Shown here: one piece after another, positions 11,001-23,000 of the stretch
Numbering within the stretch: the stretch's first letter is position 1
Layout: every line of letters starts with the position of its first letter
Assembly (NCBI GenBank): GCA_003573635.1
Contig: QUTJ01031845.1
Span: forward strand, 1 to 33,374
DNA: 33,374 nt
From: Goniomonas avonlea
Lineage: Eukaryota; Cryptophyceae; Goniomonadida; Goniomonadaceae
Direction: 5' to 3'
Position numbers and translations under genes: made by a program
Notes under the pieces: model-generated
What the model was told of the DNA's origin: nothing
Databases searched by the model: none
The model's input: only the letters and a program-made list of their open reading frames with translations

Positions 11001-14000
11001 GTCTGCGGTGTACTCTGTCCCAGGGCTGTGCAACGGGACTCTGACACGGACCGCGCTGGCCGGCGTGGTCGACGACGGGAGCGGCGCGGGCGATTACCAC
11101 AGCAACGCCGACTGCCGGTGGTTGCTGGCGCCGGCTGGTGCGCAGACCGTGCTGCTGACGTTTACGGCGTTCGAGACCGAGGCTGAGTTTGACCTGGTAC
11201 GCGTGTACGACGGCAACTCCACGAGCGCTCCGATGCTGGGAAACTTCAGTGGCCACTCGTTGCCGCTGACACCACACGAGTTTCCCCACTCGGTGCAGTC
11301 CACCGGCCCCACGCTGCTGGTGGTCTTCACCTCGGACACCACCAATGAGTTCGCCGGCTTCTCAGCGTCGTACACCTCCGTGGGCTTTTGCAGCGGCACC
11401 AAGCTGCTCAACGCGACCGCTGGCGTGCTCACCGATGGAAGTGGGGCCGCAAAGTACTACCCAAACTCGGATTGTGTGTGGTTGATTTCCCCGGCCGGTG
11501 CCAAATCCCTGACACTGACGTTTTCCGCGTTGGACACTGAGCTTCTACACGATGTTATCAGGTTGTATGACGGCTCGACGACCTCTTCTCCTCTGCTTGG
11601 TGCGTTTAGTGGCAGCGTGCTTCCGCCTACCGTGACGGCGACGGGCGGGTCGATGCTGGTGTGGTTCCACACCAACGGCCAGAAAGAGGGGTGGGGGTGG
11701 TCTGCGTCTTACACGGTGCCTGGGCTGTGCAACGGGACCGTGACGCTGACGAACTTGACCGGGACGATTGACGACGGCAGTGGGGCCGGCGACTACCATA
11801 GCCACGCCAGCTGCCAGTGGCTCCTCGCCCCTGCGGGTGCGCGCGCTGTCCTTTTGACCTTCACCCAACTCGACACCGAAGACCTTGTCGATGTCGTCGT
11901 CGTGTACGACGGGAGCAACACCAGCGTCCCGCTGCTTGGGAATTTCAGCGGGTACACGCTCCCCACCACCGCGCACCGAATCCCCCACTCGGTTTTGTCA
12001 ACAGGACCCACAATGCTTGTGGTGTTCACCTCGGACGGGGCCAAAGAGTTTCAAGGCTTCTCCGCCTCCTACACCTTCGCCGGGTTCTGTAGTGGATCTG
12101 CCACCCCAGCCACGGCTTCCACCGGCACCCTGACCGACGGCAGTGGAGACGCCAGGTACTATGCCAACGCGGACTGCCAGTGGCTTCTCTCTCCAGCCGG
12201 CGCGGAAGTTCTGACACTGACGTTTTCTTCCTTCGACACGGAGCTTTTGCATGACTTCGTGCGCGTTTATGATGGCCCTACGACGGCCTCTCCCCTGCTT
12301 GCATCGCTCAGCGGGTCGTCGGTTCCTGAGCCTCTGACCTCGACGGGAGCGTCACTCTTGGTTTGGTTCACGTCCGACGCGTCGAAAGAGGCTTGGGGGT
12401 GGTCAGCCGCGTACGCAGTGCCTGGGTTGTGCCGGGGCATCGTGACGCTGACCAACGCGACCGGCTCTTTCGATGACGGGAGCGGTTCGGGCCACTACCA
12501 TGGAAACGCTAGCTGTCAGTGGTTGATCGCGCCTGTCGGTGCTCAGACTGTTCTGCTGACGTTTACGGCCTTCGACACGGAAGCAGAGTACGACACGGTG
12601 CTTGTGTACGATGGCGGCAACACCAGCGTGCCTCTGCTCGGCAACTTCAGCGGGTATTCGCTGCCGCAGACGTCACATCAGGTGCCGCACTCGGTGCAGT
12701 CCAATGGATCCTCGATGCTGGTGGTGTTCTCTTCCGATGAGCGCAGGGAGAGGCAAGGTTTCAAGGCTGCGTACACGTACGTGGGCTTCTGCAGCGGGAT
12801 GCAGCGACTCACAACGTCAACGGGCACGATCGAAGACGGCAGTGGCCCCTCTGACTACTTCCAGGACTCTGAATGCACCTGGCTGATCTCTCCCACCGGC
12901 GCCAAGTCTGTAATTTTGACGTTCTCGGTGCTTGACACAGAGCGAGACCACGACGTGGTGAGCGTTTTCGACGGGTCGACCACTCAGTCGCCGCTGCTTG
13001 GATCCTTCAGTGGGCAGCTCCTTCCCCCCACACTTACCTCCACGGCCGGATCCATGCTGGTTCGCTTCACGTCTGATGAGTCCAAGCAGGCTTCCGGTTT
13101 CGCTGCCAGCTACATTGTCCCCGGGCTGTGCAGCGGCAGTGTAGTAATGACAAACCTGACTGGTTCGTTCGACGACGGGAGTGGCCTTGGCGACTACCAC
13201 CCGGCGGCTGACTGCCGCTGGCTCTTGTCGCCGAACTCCTCAGTTGCTGTGCGCCTGAACATCACATACCAAACAGAGGCAGTCTACGACCTTATCCGTG
13301 TGTTCGACGGCAACTCCACCTCAGCACCTCTCCTCGCCTCTCTGTGCGGCGCGTCCGCCCTCACGATGCTCGTCTCCACGTCTCCATCCTTGCTCGTGGT
13401 CTTCACCTCCGACGCAAATCGCGAGCACCAAGGCTTTGCCGCAACCTACGCCGGCGTCCTGCCGCCGCCCCCCGCTCTGTGCGACAGCCTTGCCGTCTTG
13501 ACCAACTCAAGTGGCTCCTTCGAGGACGGTAGCGGAGGTGGCGACTACTGGCCCAACACGACGTGCGCCTGGCTCATTGCGCCTGGCGTAGGGGGTCCCA
13601 AGTACCTAGAGCTCGAGTTTACCGCGCTAAGCGTCGAAAAGGATTACGATGTCATCACTGTGTATGACGGCTCCAGCACTGCGGGGGTTGTACTGGCCAC
13701 GGTCACCGGGCACGTGCCCCCTCCGCCGATTCGCTCCTTCTCTCGCTCTCTGCTTGTGACATTTACTTCAGACGGCTCGCGGGAGTACAGTGGTTTCTCT
13801 GCCACCTATGGGGCCCCGTCCTTTTGCAGCGGCCTGACTGTTCTGGCGCACAACGAAACAGGGGAGTTTGCCGACGGCAGTGGGTTGCAACACGAGTACT
13901 ACAACAACACGAACTGCTCCTGGCTGCTGACGGTGCCCCCCCGCCAGTGCAACGCGACCTGGTTCGGCCAGTGCCAAAACGGCACTCTTCTGCCGAGCGG

Positions 14001-17000
14001 AATCCTACTCACGTTTTCCCTGTTCCGCCTCGAGTTCCCTTATGACATTGTGCGGGTGTACAACGGCAACACGACGTCGGCGCCGCTCCTAGCCTCGCTA
14101 ACTGACTTCGTCCTTCCTGCGCCGCTGCTGGCAAACGGGTCGGCGCTCCTCGTTGTGTTCACGTCCGACGGCAGCCGCGAGGAGGCAGGCTTTAGCGCCA
14201 ACTACACAGCGTTGTACCCCGCCATCCCGCTACCGCCAACCACCCCTGCTCCCACACCCCACCCATACGCGTGCAAGGACGTGTTTGCCACAACAGACAC
14301 CGGCAGCTTTGAGGACGGCAGTGGGCCGCAACCGTACCGACCGTATGCCGATTGCGTTTATCTGATGCAACCCCTTCGGCTGCCCGGGGACCGCCCAGTG
14401 TGGAGCATTGCCCTGACGTTCACGCTGTTCGACCTCGAGGATCATTTTGACACTGTTGTAGCCTTCGACGGCAACTCAACCCTCGCGCCCGAGCTCGGGA
14501 ACTTCTCGGGCCATGTGACTCCGGACGTCGTGCGGTCGACCGGGGGAGCTCTGCTGCTTCGGTTTCGCACTGACGGGAGCAAGCAGTACGCCGGGTTCGC
14601 TGCCACCTTCGCGGTTGTGTATCCTTGCAACAGCACTGTGGTTCTGACGGAGAAAAGCGGCAGTTTTGAGGATGGCAGCGGCCCGATGCCGTACGTCTAC
14701 AACTCCTCCTGCTCCTGGCTCATTCAACCCCTGGGCGCCACCGCGATACGTCTGATGTTTAGTCGGTTTGACACAGAGAGGAACAAGGACTTGGTGACTG
14801 TGTATGACGGCGCCGACACGACTGCGCCGGTCCTCATGACCCACAGCGGTCAAAGCCTGCCACCAGCGGTGCACTCGACGACAGGGTCAGTGCTGGTCAC
14901 GTTTGTCACGGACTCGGACAAGCAGTTTGAGGGGTTTGCCGCGTCGTGGTCACTGCCGCAGCTGTGCGGCGGCACCGTGACGCTGACCAACACCTCGGGC
15001 TGCTTCGATGACGGGAGCGGTGTCGGAGACTACGAGCACGACTCCGACTGCCGTTGGCTCCTTACAAGTGCCGTTCCGGGGGGGTTCGTCCTCAACGTCA
15101 CGCAGCTCGACACTCAGCCTGGAGTCGACTACCTCAGGGTGTTTAGCGGGAATACCACTTTCGCGCGCCAGCTGGCGAACTTCAGTGGTTCGGGGGTGAA
15201 CGCTACCGTCACGTCGGTCACCCAGATGCTGGTCTGGTTTTCGTCCGACTCTTCGAACGCCTCCTTGGGCTTCCGTGCGTGCTATGACTTCGTGCCTGCC
15301 ACTCCGCCGCCCACGCCTACCCCCACGCCCACGCCGCGACCACGATTATGCCCAAGCTACTCTGTCATCAACGCGAATGCGGGCTGGTTCGAGGACGGCA
15401 GCGGGGCGGGGGGCGCATACGAGGACGATACGTCGTGCATGTGGCTCGTCAACACCACCATCACCTCTGTCGTGCTCACGTTCCGTTACCTTCACATCGA
15501 GGCCCCTTTCGACTACATCCGCGTGTTCGATGGTCCGAGCACCGCGTCCCCGGTGCTCTCCGTCGTGAGTGGGCACAGGTCTGACGGAGAGGTCGTGGTA
15601 ACCTCAACGACGGGGCAGGTCCTGGTCTGGTTCACCTCGGACTGGGACCTCAAAACGGGCCTCGGCTTCAACGTGTCGTTCCAGCCGCCGCCCTACTGTG
15701 GCGGCGCGGTCACCATCAACACCACAGACTATGTGCTGACGGACGGCAGTGGGCCGGGGAACTATCTCCCGTACACCAACTGTACCTGGGTGTTCTACTC
15801 CACTGGGCCCATCGAGATCGCGTGGCCTGAGTTTGCCACCGAGTACTACCACGACAACGTCTCCCTGTATGATGGAACGAACACCTCCTCCCCGCTGATT
15901 GCTGTGTTCAGCGGAATCGACGGTGCCAGCACGGCGAGGACAAACAGCTCCACTCTGACCGTGACATTTTCGTCTGACGGGACAAAGGAGTACGCAGGCT
16001 TTCGCGCTAAGATTCGGCTTGTTTCGCTGTGCCAAGGCACCAGACTGGAGACGGACCCCTCAGGCACGCTCAGTGATGGCAGCGGGGAGGGCGGCGACTA
16101 CGGACACGACGCCAGCTGTGTCTGGATTATCAAACCTCTCGGTGCCATCTACATCGAGCTCACGTTCCTGGCCTTCGCGACGGAGCCCAACAAGGATGTT
16201 GTACGTGTGTTTGACGGGCCGTCCACGACGTCCCCGCTGCTTTACACAGCCAACGGCACTGCTCTCCCGCCCATACTCAACTCGACCGGGGCGGCGATGC
16301 TGATCTGGTTCACGTCCAACAACGAGACGTCCGCCGCTGGTTTTGTGGCGAACTGGCGCCTGCCGCAGCTGTGTGGAGGTCCGGTGGTCACCCTCACAGA
16401 GACTCGAGGAGGCCTGAACGACGGGAGCGGTATTGGACCGTACGACAGATTCATGGACTGTCGCTGGCTCATTGCGCCGCCTGGTGCCAGGATCATCACC
16501 CTCATCTTCACCGAGTTCCAGACTCAGCCGACGAACGACTACGTGACCATCTACAACGGCAATAGCACCGCCATGCCGGTGCTGGCGATCATAAGCGGCT
16601 CACCCGGCGTGCCGTTCTCGGTCTACTCCGGCGCCAACACCTCCATGCTGGTCCGCTTCCAGTCCGACGGCTCGGACCAACGCGCGGGTTTCGCAGCCTT
16701 CTACGACCTCCCGCAGCTCTGCGACGGCCTGGAGACGGTCGAAAGCTCCAAGGCCTCGCCGACGTACGTCCTGCAGGACGGCAGCGGTCCTGCTCTGTAC
16801 GGCGCGTCTTCGACTTGCTCGTGGCTCATCAAGACCCCAGGCGCGATTGCTGTCGAGATTGAGTTTCTCGTCTTCGACACTGAGCCCGGCGTTGACTTTG
16901 TCGTCGTGTACGACGGCAACACGACCTCCGTGCCGGTGCTGGCCAATCTCACTGGCCACCTCCGGAGGGGCAACGTGACTGCGATGCCCGGGGCGCTTTC

Positions 17001-20000
17001 AACCTTCCAGTCCACCACGACAGCAGCGGCCGGATCCACAGCAACTGCTGGCACGACGACGACTGGCACAACAACGACTCCAGCCGCCACGACCGCAGCT
17101 GCAACCACCGCAGCTGCAACCACCGCAGCCGTCGATTTGTCCTTCCGGTCCAACGAAACCATGCTTGTTACCTTCTACAGCGACGCGAGCACGCAGCACG
17201 ACGGCTTCGTCGCCCTGGTTACGTCGGTCTTTCCTCCGCCAGTTTTTGTCTACTGGGAGCCGCGACTGTGCGCGGTCCTGGAGCTGCTTGCTGCCACGAA
17301 CTCCACAAACAACTTCAGCCACACCCGCCATGGCGACCTTTCCTCGGGATGGTTTTACGACGGCGCCCCTGTTGGGGGGACCTACATGGACAATCGTACC
17401 TGCCAGTGGCTGCTCGCGCCCTCCGACGGCAGGAAGCGCAGGATGGAATTCACCTTCGTGCGCTTCGACACGGAGCCCGGCTTCGATTTCGTTCGGTTTT
17501 ACGACGGGAACAGTACGCTCTCGCCGATGATTGCAAACTTCAGCGGCACGTCCCTCCCGCCCCCCGTCGTGCTGTACACGGCCGCAGCGCTCATCGCCTT
17601 CGAGTCTGACCTCACCAAAGCGCGCTCTGGGTGGAATATCTCGTACACTACCGCCCCGTTCTGTGGACGCTCCGTGTTCACTGCTGCCGCAGGGACCTTT
17701 AGCGACGGCAGTGGGGCCAGTGACTACCTCAGCAACAGCACATGCGAGTGGCTCATCGCCCCTTCGCTGCTTCCTGAACGGCCGTATGTTGATTTCACCT
17801 TCATGGAGACTGAGCTCCGAGCCGACATGGTCACTGTGTACGACGGGTCAACCACGGCGGCGCCTATGCTAGCTCGGCTCAGCGGCTCACTGTCTCAGCC
17901 AGTCCGCATCTCTGGCGTCACCAGCGATGCTCTGCTCGTCACCTTCAAGTCCGACCCGTGGAAGCAAGCAGCTGGATTCGAGGCTCGCTGGTCGTTTCCG
18001 CGCTGTGCTGAGGTGGTGACGTTGACAGGCAACTCGGGTCTCATCAGCGATGGGAGCGGGATCTGGGACTACGAAAACAACCAAGACTGCCTCTGGGTCG
18101 TCACTCCAGCGCTTGGCGGCGTGGTTAATCTCAGCTTCGTCTCGTTTGCCCTCGCGGCGGGGGACACTGTCGCTGTGTACGATGGCAGCTCCTCTCTCGC
18201 GGCTGTTTTGGGGTCTTTCTCTGGGGCACAGCTTCCTGCGCACATCGTGTCCAACACGCCTTCACTTGCTGTTCGCTTCTTTAGCGACCACGCGGTGGTT
18301 GCAGCAGGTTTTGTCGCGTCGTTCGCTGCGGTGGCTGTTGCCCGATGCAACAGCTCCACCACTCTCACCTCTGAGAACGGGACCATCGGCGATGGCAGCG
18401 GGGCTTACTTTTACGGCCCGTCGCAAGCCTGCTCCTGGACGCTGACCCCTCCGGTCAACGGCGTGGTGCGTCTGAGCTTCGCCTCGCTGGACCTCGCCGC
18501 AGGTGACAGCCTGGTGGTCTACGACGGCGACAGTGTCCTTGACGCGCCCCTCGCCGCCTTCGCAAGTGGGGGCCCGCACGCCCCGTTTCAGCTTGTTTCG
18601 AATTGGGTGTCGGTGGTGATCGCCTTCACCTCGTTGCCCTCTTCTCCCGGCGCCCCGGGCTTTGTGGTTGACTACCAGGGTCTGGCTGTTCCCCGATGCA
18701 ACGGCACATTCACGACGTTGACCGCCGCGAGCGGTGTGGTTGAGGATGGCAGCGGGGCGTATCACTACGGCTACAACCAGGACTGTGTGTGGGTTATCAC
18801 ACCGGCGGTGGGTGGGGTGGTCGGCTTCAACTTCACGTCGCTGTCTCTTGCCGTGGGCGACAGCGTGACCTTGTTTGACGGCCCGTCCACGGAGCACCCG
18901 GTGTTGGCCGTTGTCACTGGCAGTGTCCCCTCGCGCTTCACGTCCAACAGTCGTTCGCTCACGGTGTTGTTTGTCTCGGACGGTGCAGGCCGTGGTCTCG
19001 GCTTTAACGCAACGTACTCTGCCATCGCGGTGCCCCGCTGCACTGGTCAGACAGTGCTGACTGCTACCTCGGGTGTGATTACCGACAACAGCTCGCCGTT
19101 TTACTACGCAATCAACCAGACGTGCTCCTGGGAAGTGGTTCCCGTGGGTGGGGGGGTCGTGAACCTGACGTTCACTCGCATGGCTCTGAGTGCGGGTGAC
19201 AACGTCACCATTTACGACGGGTGGCTGACGACCCACCCGGTTCTCGCGAGGCTGACCGGGACAGTACCTCCGCCCCCCTTGGTCTCCAAGGGCCGCATTG
19301 TTCTCGTCGTCTTCAAGAGTGACGGTGCCCTGCAGGACAAGGGGTTCAGCCTCGACTATCGCACAGTACCCGTTGCCCGGTGCAGCGGAGCAGCGGTTGC
19401 TAATACGTCGAACGCCGGGATCATCAGTGACGGCAGCGGGCAGTACAACTACAACTACAACACGACGTGCACCTGGGTGATCACCCCTCCGCTCGGCGGC
19501 GTGGTAAGTCTGCTGGTCGACGACCACGCCCTAGCGTCAGGCGACACCCTCACCGTTTTCGATGGTGACTCCACCCTGAACCTGGTGCTTGCTACCTTCA
19601 CCAACGACGGCACTGCCGTCGGTCCCGTGGTCTCGAACTGGAAGTCGATGACCGTTGCTCTGGTGTGTTCTGGCAACAGTGTCAGCGGCGGCTTCTCAGC
19701 GACGTACACAGCGGTCGGTGTCTCCCGCTGCAGCGGCTCCACCCTTCTATCCGCCAACGGGGGTGTCATTCAGGACGGAAGCGGGCCGTACCACTACGAC
19801 CATCACCAATCTTGCGTGTGGGTCATCCAGTCGCCGCTCGGAGGCGCTGTCAACTTGACGTTCACTGCGTTTTCCCTCGCGCTGGACGACGTTGTTACCG
19901 TGTACGATGGCCTCTCTACAGCGCGCACGGTGCTGGCAAACTTAACCGGCATGACTCTCCCGTCTCCGGCCTGGCTGACCTCGGGCTCGAGCGCCCTCAC

Positions 20001-23000
20001 CCTGCAGTTTCGCTCTGACGCGCACTGGCGAGCTGCTGGCTTCTCTGCGACCTTCGTGTCCATTGGGCTGGCTCGGTGCTTCGGCACCACAGAGATTGCC
20101 ACGGATTCCGGCACTATCTCTGACGGCAGTCTCGAGTACTCGACGGGCTACAACCAGAGCTGTGTCTGGGTCATCCGCCCTCCGTCCGGCGGCGTCGTGA
20201 ACATAACCTTCACAGAGCTGGCGCTGGGAGCCGGTGACGCGGTGACAGTGTACGACGGCTTCACTGCGCAGCATGCACTCCTCGGTAACTTCACCGGAAC
20301 CCTCCTGCCGGGTCCCTTCGTGTCAAACGGGCCGATCGTGCGCGTTGAACTGTCGACTGACGGCGAGGTCAACGGCGCTGGCTTCGGCCTCAGCTTTGCG
20401 TCGTTGCCTGTCGGCCGTTGCAGCGCGACTCAGAACTTGGTATCGAGCAACGCTGGCTCGTTTGACGACGGCAGCGGCGTGTACCACTACGCGTACAACA
20501 CGACGTGCGCCTGGGTTATCACCCCGCCGCTGGGCGGGATCGTCAGCCTCGTTGTCAACAACCGCTCCCTGGCAGCCGGGGACAGTCTCAATGTTTACGA
20601 CGGCGACACGACGCTTGACACGCTGCTTGCGTCTTACTCCGGCGTCAACACCGTGCCGACCGGGCCTGTGCGGTCCAACTGGAAGGCGATGACAGTCACT
20701 TTGGTCGCGTCTGCCGCCTCTGTCGGTGACGGGTTCACCGCCACGTACACTGCGGTGAGCGTGTCGCGCTGCAGCGGCACCTCCACGCTCGTCAGTGCCA
20801 CGGGCGCCATCGAGGACGGCAGCGGGGCGTATCACTACGACAACAACCAAAACTGTGTGTGGATCGTGCAGCCTGCTGCTAGCGGCGTTGTGACGCTCAC
20901 CATTACCTCGCTCGCCCTGGCGGACACCGGCGACGTTGTCAAAGTGTTTGACGGCTACTCCACCCTTCACCCGCTGTTGGGCAGCTACACCGCTGGTGCC
21001 TCCGCACCCGTGTCTCTCGCATCCAATTCCTCGCAGCTCAGCGTCCTCTTTCTCACTGACCCCAGCGGCCGCGCCCAGGGCTTCAGCGCCTCATACACCA
21101 CGCTCGCTGTCGCCCGTTGTTCTGGGACCGTCACAAAGACTGACTTTACCGGTACGTTCACGGACGGCAGTGGCCCCTACGACTACGGGTTTGCGCAGTC
21201 GTGCGTCTGGGTCCTCGCCCCGCCGTACGCCGGGCCGTTGACGCTGACCTTCACCGAGTTCTCGCTCGCAGCCGGCGCCAACCTGACTGTGTACGAGGGC
21301 GGCACCACCTCCACCCCAGTCCTCGCCGTGCTCACGGGGGGCACCTTGCCCGCCGCACAGGTGGCCACTGCCGGACTCATGACAGTGGCGTTCCGCGCCG
21401 ACAGCGCCTTTGTGGCTCGCGGGTTCGCGGCAACGTATTCTTCCACCGCGCTGCCGCGTTGCGGCGGCTCGGTGACGCTCACTGCAGCGTCGGGAATGTT
21501 TTCGGACGGAGCGGCGCCGTACCTCAGCGGGGCCTCGTGTGCGTGGCTCCTCACGCCGCCGTGGGCAGGGGTTGTCAACCTGACGTTTTATACGTTCGCG
21601 CTGGGTTACGGTGACACGCTGACTGTGTACGATGGAGCAGACACCAGCTCGCCGGTGCTGGCCTCGCTAGCTGGCTCGTCGCTGCCTGGGCCGGTCGTGT
21701 CCCTGTCACAGCGGATGCTGGTCGTGTTCTCTGCTGACCTCTCTGCCACCAACGATATGGGGTTCAATGCGTCGTTTGTTGCCGTGTCAGTTGCCCGCTG
21801 CGCCGGCACCGTTGTGCTCAACACGGCAGACGCAGGGGTGATTGAAGACGGCAGCGGAGTCTACAACTACGACCACAACCAGACCTGTGTGTGGGTGGTC
21901 ACGCCCCCCCTCGGTGGCGTCGTTGTGCTCACGTTCCACCAGCTAGACCTGGCGTCCGGAGACTACCTTGAGGTGTTCGACGGCGCCACCACGACTGACA
22001 CCCTGCTGGCCTCGCTGACCGGCACTGCGACGACTCCGGCACCCGTGCAGTCTAACTGGAAGACGATAGTCCTCCGCTTCACGACCAACGCAGCCGTCCA
22101 CGGTGGCGGGTTCAACCTGACCTACTCCGCTCTGTCTGTGTCTCGGTGCAGCGGCACCTCCACGTCAACCTCACTGACGGGCACAGTGACCGACGGGAGC
22201 GGAGGCTCTCACTACGACAACGGCCAGCTGTGCGTGTTTGTGCTTACCCCTGCGTATGCGGGGCCCGTCACTCTCACCTTCTCGGCGTTCCAATTGGCCG
22301 CCGGTGACTCCGTCGTGGTCCACGACGGCGGGTCGTCTCATGCACCTGTTCTCGGCACTTTCGCAAACTCCACGCTACCACCGACGCTCACGTCCACAGC
22401 TGCCATGATGACAGTGGTCTTCGCCTCGGATGCAGCCGGCGTCGGGCCTGGGTTTGTCGCAGCCTACTCGTCCACGTTGCTGCCGCGCTGCGTTGGAGCC
22501 GTGTCGCTCACCGCCGAGAGTGGAGTGTTCTCTGATGGGGCCGCGCCGTACCTCAGCAGTACGACCTGCAGCTGGCTGCTGTCCCCACCGTGGCCTGGCG
22601 TTGTTCAACTGAGTTTCATCAGCTTTGCTCTTGCGGCCGGTGATCACGTGGACGTCTTCGACGGTGCGGACACAAACGCACCGTTGCTCGCTCACCTCAC
22701 CGGGGCCACGCTCCCCTCTCCCGCCACCTCCCTGTCCCAGACAATGTTCGTCCGGTTCACGTCCGACCCCACCGACACCAACGACCTGGGCTTCAACGCG
22801 TCGTTCGTCAGCATCCGCGTCTCTCGCTGCAGCGGCCTCCAGACGCTGGTGGGCAACGCTGGCAGTATCGAGGACGGTAGCGGCGTCTACAACTACGACG
22901 CTGCAGATTGCACCTGGGTCATCACCCCCGCGCTTGGGGGCGCTGTGCAGCTGACCTTCACGGCGTTCTCGCTCGCCGCGTCCGACTTGCTCTCGGTGTA

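Larger units (their letters stand above)
3742..13479 (+). repeat. 14 tandem two-module (B-A) CUB units
   Basis: First-Cys codons: 3742, 4081, 4441, 4783, 5143, 5482, 5842, 6181, 6541, 6883, 7243, 7585, 7945, 8281, 8641, 8977, 9316, 9655, 9994, 10333, 10693, 11029, 11389, 11728, 12088, 12430, 12790, 13129. Odd modules (B) typically begin CSGT and have GAKSLTLTFSxFDTEL and SMLVWFTSD, ending SYTVPGL. Even modules (A) typically begin CNGT and have GDYHSNADCRWLLAP, GAQTVLLTFTAF, a longer loop HQxPHSVQSTGP and MLVVFTSD. Spacings therefore alternate near 339 and 360 nt, a period of about 699 nt (233 residues). The A modules at 8977 and 9655 lack the loop. Each module has only two Cys (C1, C2), with the TE...YD and FTSD acidic residues that in calcium-binding CUBs hold the ion. 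Confidence 0.93.
13480..18003 (+). other. CUB modules 33-44, irregular, with hinges and insertions
   Basis: First-Cys codons: 13480, 13825, 14272, 14626, 14965, 15349, 15697, 16030, 16372, 16720, 17269, 17662. The core plan persists (DGSG, C-x-W, TE, VxVYDG, SG, F-x-SD, GF), but the A/B alternation stops and unit lengths vary from about 333 to 549 nt. Pro/Thr hinges precede modules 35 and 38; module 34 has a two-Cys insertion; module 42 has a Thr/Ala insertion; module 43 has a long segment between C1 and the C2 motif (TCQWLLAP) with NST and NFS sequons. It looks like a flexible, glycosylated region between two more regular arrays. Confidence 0.87.

Noticed and set aside
5211-11675. Two identical 72-codon minus-strand frames at 5211-5429 and 11457-11675
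   Set aside because: They are identical only because they lie in the duplicated tract of the plus-strand gene.
17011-17133. The Thr/Ala segment as a missed intron
   Set aside because: The frame is open and GC-rich through it, it has no branch motif near an AG like the real introns, and Thr/Ala runs are common in extracellular linkers.
18262-19527. Open frame of 421 codons on the minus strand, the longest closed frame in the window
   Set aside because: It lies antisense to C-type CUB modules. Its translation is rich in Arg, His, Gly and Val with no domain, and repeats with the module period. It is the mirror of GC-rich codon bias.
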